From: Thermincola carboxydiphila
Lineage (GTDB): Bacteria; Bacillota; Thermincolia; Thermincolales; UBA2595
NCBI GenBank assembly: GCA_016841325.1
Contig: JAENZJ010000020.1
Coordinates: 1-45,816 of the forward strand
DNA length: 45,816 nt
Reading direction: 5' to 3'
Both the position numbers and the translations under genes were made by a program. The stretch's first letter is position 1; each line of letters opens with the position of its first letter. The notes beneath the pieces are model-generated. The model was not told where the DNA came from. It made no database searches and saw only the letters and a list, made by a program, of their open reading frames with translations. Positions 9,938 to 17,978 of this stretch are shown in pieces.

Positions 9938-9967
9938 TTGACTGACTTTTTAACAGAGTGTTATACT
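9938..9967 (+). promoter_or_regulatory. Sigma-A-type promoter for rqcH
   Basis: TTGACT (9938-9943) and TATACT (9962-9967) are separated by 18 bases, close to the vegetative consensus. The rqcH start lies about 40 bases past the expected transcription start. Confidence 0.65.
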
Positions 9968-10014
9968 ATAATGGCCGAAAACTGTTATTGTTATTCAACG
10001 AGAGGGGTGATCTG

Positions 10015-11766
10015 ATGGCTTTTGACGGACTGGTTATGGCTGCTGTCAGGGAAGAACTGAGAAAAACCGTTATTAACGGCCGGATTGAAAAAATATACCA
10101 GCCCCTGGCCAGGGAAATAGTCCTGTTAATTCACAGAGACCGCACCAAACACCGGCTCCTGATATCAGCTGATGCCGGAAAAGCCCGGATACATATTACA
10201 AAAACCGTCAGGGAGAACCCCCTGACCCCTCCCCTGTTTTGCATGGTCCTCAGGAAACACCTTGAAGGCGGAAAAATCACCGGTGTTGACCAGCCGGGTC
10301 TGGAAAGAATTCTGCTGATAAGGGTAGAGGCAACAGACGAGCTGGGCATCCTGGCAGAAAAAACTCTGGTATGTGAGGTTATGGGAAAACATAGCAATAT
10401 TATCCTGGTCAATCCAGGTTCCAATACTATCCTTGACGGAATCAACCGTTATTCGTATGCCACCAGCAGGCACCGCGAGGTATTGCCGGGACGCCGGTAT
10501 GTATTCCCGCCGGAATCAGAAAAGCAGGACCCGTCTACGGTAACTGAGGATGATTTCCGCTCAGCACTGTGGGACCCGTCCCGGGACCTGCCTGTGGAGA
10601 AAATACTGCTGGATAAGTTTGACGGTCTCAGCCCGCAGACATGTAGGGAAATAACTGCCCGGGCCGGCCTTGAGCCCAATACCGGAAGCCAGTTTCTTGG
10701 TGAATTGGAGCTGAATCAGCTCTGGAGAGCTTTTAAAACAATTCAGGAACAGCTCCGGTCCGGCGCCTTTAATCCGGTAGTCTGTTACAAAGATAACATT
10801 CCCGCCGCCTTCTCAGCAATAAACCTGACCCATCTTTCTGAAGCCCGCTGCAGCCAGGGAAGCATCAGTGAGGTTATTGATGAATTTTTCGCGGTCAGGG
10901 AACGCATGGAACAATTTCGGCAGGAAGCAGCAGGCCTGCTGAAGGTACTGAAAAATGAAATCAAAAAAGTCCGGAAGAAGCATTCCATACACACCCTGAA
11001 TCTGGAAAAAGCCGGTGAGGCCGAAAAACTGAAAATTTTCGGTGAACTGATTATTGCAAACCTCTACCGGATCCCGGAACATGCCGATACTGTTGAACTG
11101 GAGAATTACTATGACCCGGAAGGCAAAAAAGTCCGGATTCCGCTGGACCCCCGGTTTTCCGCAGCTGAGAATGCCCAGATATATTTCAGGAAATACAGTA
11201 AGGCCCGCCAGGCAGGTACCATCGCCAGGAACTATCTTCAGGAAACCGGTGCTGAACTCGATTACCTCAATTCTGTGGTCACCGCCGTTGAGCAGGCAGA
11301 AAACCTGACCGAACTGGAAGAGATAAAGGCTGAACTCATCAAAGAAGGATACCTTAAACCGGAAAAAACGGGTTCCAAAAATGCCAGGAAACCGGAAACT
11401 CATGCCGCCAAACCGGAACCCATGAAACTGAAAACAGATGACGGCTTTGAAATCCTGGTAGGCCGCAACAACAGGCAAAACGAATACCTGACCATGAAGC
11501 TGGCACAGCCGGACGATCTCTGGCTGCATGTTAAGGAAATCCCGGGCTCCCATGTCGTTGTCAGGGACCCCCTGGCTGCCGGAGTCCCTGACAGTGTCAT
11601 CCAGAGGGCCGCAGAGATAGCTGCATACTATTCCCGGGCCCGCGAATCCTCCAAGGTGCCTGTGGACTACACTTTACGGAAAAATGTCCGCAAACCCAAA
11701 GGGGCCAAGCCGGGAATGGTCATTTATGACAACCAGAGGACGGTCTTTGTGAAGCCAAATCTGTAG
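10015..11766 (+). CDS. rqcH: NFACT-family ribosome quality control protein (RqcH / Fbp-like)
   Basis: RqcH binds stalled 50S subunits and recruits alanyl-tRNA to tag incomplete chains; older annotations call it fibronectin-binding protein. The 583-residue protein has the NFACT-N start MAFDGLVMAAVREEL with RTKHRLLIS. A central coiled coil covers about residues 280-420. The C-terminal NFACT-R domain has DDGFEILVGRNNRQN, DDLWLHVKEIPGSHVV and YDNQRTVFVKP. I chose the ATG at 10015 because AGAGGGGTGA precedes it. It has its own promoter and a strong terminator, so it is probably monocistronic. Confidence 0.93.
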   Translation: MAFDGLVMAAVREELRKTVINGRIEKIYQPLAREIVLLIHRDRTKHRLLISADAGKARIHITKTVRENPLTPPLFCMVLRKHLEGGKITGVDQPGLERILLIRVEATDELGILAEKTLVCEVMGKHSNIILVNPGSNTILDGINRYSYATSRHREVLPGRRYVFPPESEKQDPSTVTEDDFRSALWDPSRDLPVEKILLDKFDGLSPQTCREITARAGLEPNTGSQFLGELELNQLWRAFKTIQEQLRSGAFNPVVCYKDNIPAAFSAINLTHLSEARCSQGSISEVIDEFFAVRERMEQFRQEAAGLLKVLKNEIKKVRKKHSIHTLNLEKAGEAEKLKIFGELIIANLYRIPEHADTVELENYYDPEGKKVRIPLDPRFSAAENAQIYFRKYSKARQAGTIARNYLQETGAELDYLNSVVTAVEQAENLTELEEIKAELIKEGYLKPEKTGSKNARKPETHAAKPEPMKLKTDDGFEILVGRNNRQNEYLTMKLAQPDDLWLHVKEIPGSHVVVRDPLAAGVPDSVIQRAAEIAAYYSRARESSKVPVDYTLRKNVRKPKGAKPGMVIYDNQRTVFVKPNL

Positions 11767-11769
11767 CAA

Positions 11770-11816
11770 AAAAGTAGAATGAGTCAGCCATCACAGGGCT
11801 GACTCATTCTACTTTT
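11770..11816. terminator. Bidirectional terminator after rqcH
   Basis: A 20-bp perfect stem (11770-11789 with 11797-11816) has an A-rich left flank and ends ACTTTT. It can stop rqcH on the plus strand and the small membrane-protein gene on the minus strand. Confidence 0.85.
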
Positions 11817-11852
11817 ATCAGGGTAAACAGTTGGTGTCATTATTTCTATTTT

Positions 11853-12179
11853 TTAATCAGTAAAAGCGAGGTAACCGGGAATAATAAAGTTTACAACAGG
11901 AATAAGCATCAGGAGACCCAGCCAGCCTTCCTTGCCGCGGGCCTTGGCAATTTCCATCCAAACCAGGATAGTGATAACAATATTGACCAGGGGAATGATA
12001 AACAGCACCAGCCACCACCCGGGTTTACCGGCAATCTTGCACATCAGGTAAATATTGGCAATAGGAATCCAGGCCAGCCATCCGTTTGACGTATTGGTTT
12101 TGTTGGCTATAGTCTGGAGAGCATATGACATATAAATATAAATTCCGATATAAATTATTAATGATAATAAATCTTCCAT
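11853..12179 (-). CDS. Small membrane protein, DUF5684-like
   Basis: The 108-residue protein is mostly membrane helices. It contains NGWLAWIPIANIYLMCKIAGKPGWW, then WMEIAKARGKEGWLGLLMLIP, a pattern I associate with the DUF5684 family of unknown function. AAAGGGG precedes the ATG. It lies downstream of another small membrane protein on the same strand, and they may be co-transcribed. Confidence 0.7.
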   Translation of the reverse strand: MEDLLSLIIYIGIYIYMSYALQTIANKTNTSNGWLAWIPIANIYLMCKIAGKPGWWLVLFIIPLVNIVITILVWMEIAKARGKEGWLGLLMLIPVVNFIIPGYLAFTD

Positions 12180-12296
12180 TTCGTCGCCCCTTTATATGAT
12201 TTTGCGGGTTCCTGCAGACAGCCCGCACATACTATGTTAACAAACAGCCTGACACCAACCGGAACCTTCACTGTTTCAAACCTGACTTCACAGCTT

Positions 12297-12638
12297 TTAA
12301 ACTTCATCTGCAGTTTGTCTTTCGGTTATTATATGCATAAAATAGTAAACTGCCATTACAATCACATTAAAGAAAAACATCAGGCACAGCCAGACGGTTT
12401 TTTCCGTATTTCCCAGCCTGGGGTTTCTGACCATGTGACCCACATATACGATTATATTTATTATAAAAGTAATAATAATCAAAAGATAAACACCCACAAA
12501 ACCGATAATTAGGTCCATGGGAGGGTCTCCAGCAGGATTTTGCACGGCAAAAACCATGAGTTTTGCAAAGATAATAACCAAAAGTAAAAAGGGCAGAAAA
12601 GTTGAAAGTCCTATCAGTACCTTTTTCCCTGTAGACAT
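12297..12638 (-). CDS. Hypothetical three-helix membrane protein
   Basis: The 113-residue protein has three hydrophobic helices (about residues 8-32, 43-68 and 82-103) and a short charged tail. The helix FFFNVIVMAVYYFMHI after NTEKTVWL vaguely recalls the PLDc_N helical module, but I cannot assign it. GGGGGGGAGGTG lies upstream of the ATG, so it is probably translated. Confidence 0.6.
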   Translation of the reverse strand: MSTGKKVLIGLSTFLPFLLLVIIFAKLMVFAVQNPAGDPPMDLIIGFVGVYLLIIITFIINIIVYVGHMVRNPRLGNTEKTVWLCLMFFFNVIVMAVYYFMHIITERQTADEV

Positions 12639-12753
12639 GTTAATTACACCTCCCCCCCTGGATATCTTGATGGTTTCGACAGATATCCCTGTTTTTCCTC
12701 TAAAATCGTCTTATATTTTGTCCATAGCAGGCCGGCCGCTGGTATCTAACAAC

Positions 12754-12790
12754 AAAGACCCGTTACGGTTTTCCGTGTAACGGGTCTTTT
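12754..12790. terminator. Terminator at the end of the pyrimidine operon
   Basis: AAAGACCCGTTAC (12754-12766) pairs perfectly with GTAACGGGTCTTT (12777-12789), with T-rich flanks on both strands. It lies immediately past the pyrE stop codon. Confidence 0.8.
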
Positions 12791-12793
12791 CTC

Positions 12794-13369
12794 TCATACC
12801 TGCCTGCTGCCCGGTTTTACCAGGGGCAGTCCCTCTCTGCATAAGGGACAGGCCTCAGGGTCATATGATTGTATTTCCATAGGGAGCACGGCTTCAGTTT
12901 TGACACCAAAGTCCACCTTGCCGTTGCTGCGGTCAACCAGAACCCCAACCCCGACCACCTCAGCGCCTGTCCGGCGGACAACATCAATTACCTCTTTGAC
13001 TGAACCTCCTGTGGTAACCACATCCTCAACAACCAATACCCTTTCACCCGGCTCAATAACAAAACCCCTTCTCAGGGACATTACGCCCTGTTCCCTCTCT
13101 GTAAATATTGTCCTGACCCCCATGGCCCTGCCCACTTCGTAGGCCACTAAGATCCCGCCCAGTGCGGGACCAATGACCGTATCTACCTTAATGCCGGCAA
13201 ACCTTTCGGCAAGGTCACTGCAGAGCTGTGACGCATATTCAGGGTACTGCAGGACCTGGGCACACTGCATATACTGGCCGCTGTGCCTTCCTGAAGTGAG
13301 CCGGAAGTGTCCGTTCAGCAGAGCCTTTGATTTGGTGAAAATTTCAATAGCCTGTTCTTTTGTTAACAA
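12794..13369 (-). CDS. pyrE: Orotate phosphoribosyltransferase
   Basis: The enzyme joins orotate to PRPP to form OMP. The PRPP-binding motif VLVVEDVVTTGGS and RHSGQYMQCAQ are visible in the 191-residue protein. A C-terminal tail has a CPLC pair. The start is TTG at 13369, overlapping the pyrF stop by seven bases, with GAGGG in the end of pyrF. This overlap indicates translational coupling. It is the last gene of the operon. Confidence 0.96.
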   Translation of the reverse strand: MLTKEQAIEIFTKSKALLNGHFRLTSGRHSGQYMQCAQVLQYPEYASQLCSDLAERFAGIKVDTVIGPALGGILVAYEVGRAMGVRTIFTEREQGVMSLRRGFVIEPGERVLVVEDVVTTGGSVKEVIDVVRRTGAEVVGVGVLVDRSNGKVDFGVKTEAVLPMEIQSYDPEACPLCREGLPLVKPGSRQV

Positions 13370-14091
13370 TTTAAACCCTCCTCCATTTCAGCAACTATTC
13401 TCTTGGCTGCCTCCACAGGGTCAGCAGCCCCTGTGATTGGCCTGCCAACCACCAGGTAACTGGCGCCTGCCTGAACCGCCTCTTTCGGTGTCATCACCCG
13501 TTTCTGGTCATTTACCTCTGCCCATGCAGGGCGTACTCCAGGGGTTACGATCACAAAATCGGGACCACATGCCTCCCTGATAGCAGTTATCTCTTTTGGT
13601 GAAGCTACTACGCCATTCAGTCCTGAATCCTGTGCCAGTCTGGCCCAGCGGACAACCTGGGAGGCCACACTCCCGGGAACGCCCATTTCATTGTTCAGGA
13701 TGTCCTGATTAATGCTGGTCAGGACGGTAACCCCGATAACCAGCGGCCCGGGCACACCGGACCTGCTGCTCTCCGCTGCGGTAAACTCCACGGCTTTGCG
13801 CATCATTTCTGAACCGCCGGCTGTATGTACATTATACATAAACACCTTCATCCGGGTCAGCACTGCCCCTGCCTTCCCCACCGTATTGGGAATATCGTGC
13901 AGCTTCAGGTCGAGAAAAACCCTGCCGCCAAGGCTGTGAATCCTGTTGACAACCTCGGGGCCCTCACTGTTAAACAACTGCATTCCGATCTTGAATACCC
14001 CTGCATGGTCCTGCAGCATTGACACGAGTTTTTCAGCCTCTTTTACGGTATCCACATCAAGCGCTACAATAAGCCTTTCTTTGGCAGACAT
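13363..14091 (-). CDS. pyrF: Orotidine 5'-phosphate decarboxylase
   Basis: The enzyme decarboxylates OMP to UMP. The catalytic LDLKLHDIPNTV and the phosphate-binding GVRP, VVGRPI and ALD motifs are present. The ATG at 14091 with GGAGGT seven bases upstream gives 242 residues, the family length. The open frame extends to 14136 without a better start. It follows pyrD and overlaps pyrE. Confidence 0.96.
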   Translation of the reverse strand: MSAKERLIVALDVDTVKEAEKLVSMLQDHAGVFKIGMQLFNSEGPEVVNRIHSLGGRVFLDLKLHDIPNTVGKAGAVLTRMKVFMYNVHTAGGSEMMRKAVEFTAAESSRSGVPGPLVIGVTVLTSINQDILNNEMGVPGSVASQVVRWARLAQDSGLNGVVASPKEITAIREACGPDFVIVTPGVRPAWAEVNDQKRVMTPKEAVQAGASYLVVGRPITGAADPVEAAKRIVAEMEEGLNC

Positions 14092-14107
14092 GTTGTACAC
14101 CTCCATT

Positions 14108-15067
14108 TCATTTCCAGGCGGCCCCCACCAGATCATTTATGTCTGTTATACCATTATCCCTCATATATTGTTGGATTCCGGTAATGATATCCATGGTGGC
14201 TGCCGGATTGACAAAGTTAGCGGTCCCCACGGCAACCGCGGTGGCCCCTGCCAGGATGAATTCAATAGCATCCTCAGCATTCATTATCCCGCCCATTCCC
14301 AGGATGGGCAGCCTCACCGCCTGGGCTGCCTGCCAGACCATCCGGACGGCCACCGGCCTGATAGCCGGACCGGAGAGTCCGCCCATGATATTACCGAGAA
14401 ACGGTTTCCTGGACCTGATATCTATTTTCATACCCAGCAGGGTGTTGATCAGAGCCAGGGCATCTGCCCCCGCTTCGGCAACCCTGCCGGCAATTTCAAC
14501 TATGTCAGTCACATTGGGTGACAGCTTGGCAATCAGGGGAAGTGTGGTATTCTCCCTGACCACCCGGATCACCTCTGCAGCCATCATGCAGTCAGTGCCA
14601 AAAACCATGCCACCCTGTTTCACATTGGGGCACGAAATGTTTACCTCCAGGGCCGATACGCCCTGGGCCCCGGACAGCCTCCGGGTAACCTCTGCATAGT
14701 CATCAAGAGAATTGCCGGCAATATTAACAATAACCGGTGTATCATAATTCCTGAGATAAGGCAGGTCTTCCCTGATAAAGTGGTCCACACCGGGATTCTG
14801 CAGCCCGATACAGTTAAGGATACCGGCAGGGGTCTCAGCAATCCTGGGAGTCGGGTTGCCCTTACGGGGTTCCAGGGTGGTTCCTTTTACAGTAATGGCG
14901 CCAAGCCTGTTAAGGTCCACATAAGGCGCATATTCGGGGCCAAAACCAAAAGTGCCCGAAGCAGTTGTCACCGGGTTTTTCATTTGCAGCCCGCCCAGGT
15001 TTACACTCAGGTTAACCCCCTGGCTGCCAGCTTGTCTGTCAGTCAGATTATCAGCCGGGTTAGTCAT
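14108..15067 (-). CDS. pyrD: Dihydroorotate dehydrogenase B, catalytic subunit
   Basis: This class 1B FMN enzyme oxidises dihydroorotate to orotate and passes electrons to PyrK and NAD. The catalytic cysteine is in [26 protein letters not shown] and the FMN-phosphate region GMGGI are present. The first 20 residues before VNLSVNLGG are non-conserved. The ATG overlaps the pyrK stop by eight bases, consistent with equal synthesis of the two subunits. Confidence 0.95.
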   Translation of the reverse strand: MTNPADNLTDRQAGSQGVNLSVNLGGLQMKNPVTTASGTFGFGPEYAPYVDLNRLGAITVKGTTLEPRKGNPTPRIAETPAGILNCIGLQNPGVDHFIREDLPYLRNYDTPVIVNIAGNSLDDYAEVTRRLSGAQGVSALEVNISCPNVKQGGMVFGTDCMMAAEVIRVVRENTTLPLIAKLSPNVTDIVEIAGRVAEAGADALALINTLLGMKIDIRSRKPFLGNIMGGLSGPAIRPVAVRMVWQAAQAVRLPILGMGGIMNAEDAIEFILAGATAVAVGTANFVNPAATMDIITGIQQYMRDNGITDINDLVGAAWK

Positions 15068-15878
15068 CCAGAATCACCTCACTTGCCTCAAAAACCGGAC
15101 CGTCTGTACATACCTTTTTATATTCAAAGCCCCCTGCGGAAGCGGGCTGCTCAGTGCCGCCACCGGTTCTGTTTTTACACACACAGGCCAGGCAGGCGCC
15201 TACCCCGCAGCCCATGTATTCCTCCAGGGAAACCTGACCGCTGAGCCCAAACCCTTTAGTCAGGCTTATCAGCCCTTTGAGCATGGGATAGGGGCCACAG
15301 GCAAAAAAGTAATCCGGTTTAGCAGCGGGAATAACGTCTTCAGCCAGCCCGGTGACAAACCCCTGATAACCAAAGCTGCCGTCATCTGTAGCTATCTTTA
15401 CTTTTACCCCCAGTGACTCCAGCTGCTCCCTGCCAATGACAAATGCCGCCGACCGTGCTCCCAACAGGACAGTCTGCTCAATTCCATAATGCTTCAGACT
15501 TTGGACAAGGGGGAACAGGGGAGCCACTCCGATACCTCCGCCCACAACCAGGGCCTTATTAATTCCGTCAGGAATTGTAAAACCATTTCCCAGGGGGCCC
15601 ATCAGGTCAATCCCGTCACCGGGGGACATCTCCGCCAGCATACGGGTCCCTGTCCCGACAACCTGATAGAGGAGGCTGATGGTGCCTTTGCCATAATCAA
15701 TGCCATGGAGGCTGATGGGCCTTCTCAGCAGCGGGTCCATGCCGCTGCTGCAGCGAATGTGGACAAACCGCCCGGGCTTGGCCAGTTTTGTTAACTGCGG
15801 AACATACACCCGCATCAGAAAATGTTCCGGACCAACTTTCGTATTCATAACAACTTCACCTAATCCAGAAAAAGACAT
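15060..15878 (-). CDS. pyrK: Dihydroorotate dehydrogenase B, electron transfer subunit
   Basis: The subunit carries FAD and a [2Fe-2S] cluster and links PyrD to [12 protein letters not shown] binds [12 protein letters not shown] binds the nucleotide, and the cluster cysteines are in [11 protein letters not shown] and KVCTDG. The 272-residue length is normal. The two genes upstream of it (aminotransferase, metallophosphoesterase) separate it from carB, which is unusual. Confidence 0.95.
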   Translation of the reverse strand: MSFSGLGEVVMNTKVGPEHFLMRVYVPQLTKLAKPGRFVHIRCSSGMDPLLRRPISLHGIDYGKGTISLLYQVVGTGTRMLAEMSPGDGIDLMGPLGNGFTIPDGINKALVVGGGIGVAPLFPLVQSLKHYGIEQTVLLGARSAAFVIGREQLESLGVKVKIATDDGSFGYQGFVTGLAEDVIPAAKPDYFFACGPYPMLKGLISLTKGFGLSGQVSLEEYMGCGVGACLACVCKNRTGGGTEQPASAGGFEYKKVCTDGPVFEASEVILDD

Positions 15879-15899
15879 GGCGTAAATTCACCTCACATG

Positions 15900-17018
15900 T
15901 TAGTAGTCAGCGGCAAGATACTCTCCGACCTGACGCAGGGCTGTGGGAAAATCCCTTCTGCCCAGGCCCACCCTGAAGTGGTTGCCACTATAGTCAAAAA
16001 CCGTGCCCGGCAGTATCATAACATTTTTGCTGCTGACGATTTTTTCACAAAACTCCTCTGCGGGGATGCGCGGATCCAACTGCGGAAAGGCAACCGACCC
16101 TCCCCGGGGCGGCATCCAGGTAAACAGGTCGGGGTAACTGGCAAAAAATTCTTCGGCAATAGTCTTATTTCTGCAGATGATATCCATATTCCTGGCAATA
16201 ATTTTTTCTCTCGCCTCCAGTGCCATAAGAGCCAGGACCTCTGAGGGTGCGCTGCTGCAGATGGTGGTATAATCCTTAAAAGTGGCGAACCTTTTCAGCA
16301 GTTCCCGGTCACGGGTTACCAGCCAGCCTGTTCTCAGTCCGGGAAGCCCGAAGGCCTTGGAAAGTCCTGACAGGGTAATCCCCTTTTCATAACAGGCGGC
16401 CATTGTATCAAGACGTGATGTTGCATCAAATTCCATAAGCCGGTACATCTCATCGGAAAATATGTATATCCCCCTGCTGCGGGCCAGTTCTATTATCCGG
16501 TCATATTCTGCTTTTGAAGGTATATAACCGGTTGGATTATGCGGAAAATTAACTATAATCAGACGGGTTTCCGGCCTGAAAGCCTTTTCGAGGACATCAG
16601 TGTCCAGGTGCCATGAACCGTCGCCTGTTTCAAAACCCCACCGGGTGACAGTGCAGCCCAAAGATTCGGGAATTTCGTAGAGGGACTGGTAAGCGGGGTG
16701 AATCACAACCACATGGTCACCCTTGCCCAGGAGGGTATTTAAGGCAATAAATATCCCTTCTTCAGGAACAGCCGTCAGGATATCATCACCGGAAATCCCC
16801 GGGTAAAGGCCGGCCACCGCCTCGCGCAGACCCGGGTGCCCTGCTGACTCGGTATACCCGAGGCTCAGGCTGTCCCATAACTGCAGAGTGCGGGAATCAG
16901 CCATGGCCAGCAGTTCAGCCATGGTCAGGCTCTCACAGTCAGATGCACTTAACAGATACCTGACACTGAATTCATATTTGGCGAAAAACCTTTCCAGCTT
17001 AAATTCCTGAAGCTTCAA
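15900..17018 (-). CDS. PLP-dependent aminotransferase, class I/II
   Basis: This fold type I aminotransferase has 372 residues. NFPHNPTGY, SDEMYR and the PLP-lysine segment SGLSKAFGLPGLRTGW are clear, and the C-terminal arginine is in FRVGLGRRDF. The start is TTG with GGAAGGGG upstream, one base after the metallophosphoesterase stop. It is embedded in the pyrimidine operon between the metallophosphoesterase and pyrK. The substrate cannot be read from sequence. A link to carbamoyl phosphate or amino-acid supply is only a guess. Confidence 0.88.
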   Translation of the reverse strand: MKLQEFKLERFFAKYEFSVRYLLSASDCESLTMAELLAMADSRTLQLWDSLSLGYTESAGHPGLREAVAGLYPGISGDDILTAVPEEGIFIALNTLLGKGDHVVVIHPAYQSLYEIPESLGCTVTRWGFETGDGSWHLDTDVLEKAFRPETRLIIVNFPHNPTGYIPSKAEYDRIIELARSRGIYIFSDEMYRLMEFDATSRLDTMAACYEKGITLSGLSKAFGLPGLRTGWLVTRDRELLKRFATFKDYTTICSSAPSEVLALMALEAREKIIARNMDIICRNKTIAEEFFASYPDLFTWMPPRGGSVAFPQLDPRIPAEEFCEKIVSSKNVMILPGTVFDYSGNHFRVGLGRRDFPTALRQVGEYLAADY

Positions 17019-17019
17019 T

Positions 17020-17850
17020 TCAATGTCCCCTTCCTAAATTACTATGGTTCAAAGGCAGCAGGGTAACCAGTACAATTTCCGGCCTGATATTCAGTCTGAT
17101 GGGTAAATCACTCTCCCCGAGTCCCGGGCTGATAATCATCGTGGAATGGCCGGACTGATACCTGCCGTAACTCCACCGGGGGAATAACCCCTGACCGGGT
17201 GCAAAAACAGCACCCACCAGAGGAAACCTCACCTGTCCTCCATGGGTATGCCCGGTGAGTACAAGGTCCACTTTATTGGCTGCAGCCTCAGGGAAAATGT
17301 CAGGTGAATGGGCCAGCAGTATCTGCGGCGCTCCCCCGGCCGCTTTGAGGGATTCATCAAGTCTGTCCCTTCCGGTATGCGGGTCATCCACACCCAGGAT
17401 CCATATGGAGCCCCTGTCATCACCTGTATTCTCGGCTTTATTGTCCAGTATCCGGACCCCCAGGGCCACAAGTTTTTCCCGCTGCCGGAAACCTGTCTTC
17501 CACTCATGGTTGCCAGGTACAAAATAGACCGGTTTATCAGGCAGTTGTTCAATAATTTCTATCGCAGGGTCAAGGTCCGGCCTGAACTTATTAACCAGAT
17601 CTCCGGTAATGGCAACCAGATCAAACTGCTGCTGTCTGATTAAATGCATGAGGTTCTGCTGTCTTTTCCCAAACCGTTTTCCGTGCAGGTCGCTAAGGTG
17701 AAGCACTGTGAATCCGGCCAGACCTTCCGGCAGGTCTGACAGGTAAACACTGTACTTCTTAACCTTTAAGGTATATCGTTCCCTGTACCATATAAAAAAT
17801 AAAATAATTATTGCTGTTATTAGGATAATACCATATCCAAATATCCGCAA
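17020..17850 (-). CDS. Membrane-anchored metallophosphoesterase (YkuE-like)
   Basis: An N-terminal membrane helix (IILITAIIILFFIWY) is followed by a calcineurin-type domain. All metal-binding blocks are present: LSDLHG, TGDLVNK, GNHEWK, LAHSPD and TGHTHGGQ. Relatives include B. subtilis YkuE, proposed to act on phospholipids, and UDP-diacylglucosamine hydrolases. The start is TTG with GGGAGGAC upstream. It lies 130 bases downstream of carB with a hairpin between, and abuts the aminotransferase, so these two may be a later insertion into the operon. Confidence 0.88.
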   Translation of the reverse strand: MRIFGYGIILITAIIILFFIWYRERYTLKVKKYSVYLSDLPEGLAGFTVLHLSDLHGKRFGKRQQNLMHLIRQQQFDLVAITGDLVNKFRPDLDPAIEIIEQLPDKPVYFVPGNHEWKTGFRQREKLVALGVRILDNKAENTGDDRGSIWILGVDDPHTGRDRLDESLKAAGGAPQILLAHSPDIFPEAAANKVDLVLTGHTHGGQVRFPLVGAVFAPGQGLFPRWSYGRYQSGHSTMIISPGLGESDLPIRLNIRPEIVLVTLLPLNHSNLGRGH

Positions 17851-17932
17851 GTGGCTGTCCTCCCATTAACAGAGTTCCTGGCGTCAGGTAAGACAATATC
17901 CATGAGAATCAAGAGACAGTTTTATTGTATAA

Positions 17933-17961
17933 GTGGCCAGTGGTTTTTTACCACTGGCCAC
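17933..17961. terminator. Perfect 12-bp hairpin after carB
   Basis: GTGGCCAGTGGT (17933-17944) pairs perfectly with ACCACTGGCCAC (17950-17961). On the minus strand there is no long T run after it (TTATACAATAAAA), so it may be a partial terminator or a stability structure between carB and the metallophosphoesterase gene. Confidence 0.5.
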
Positions 17962-17978
17962 CCCGGGGGCAAAACCCT

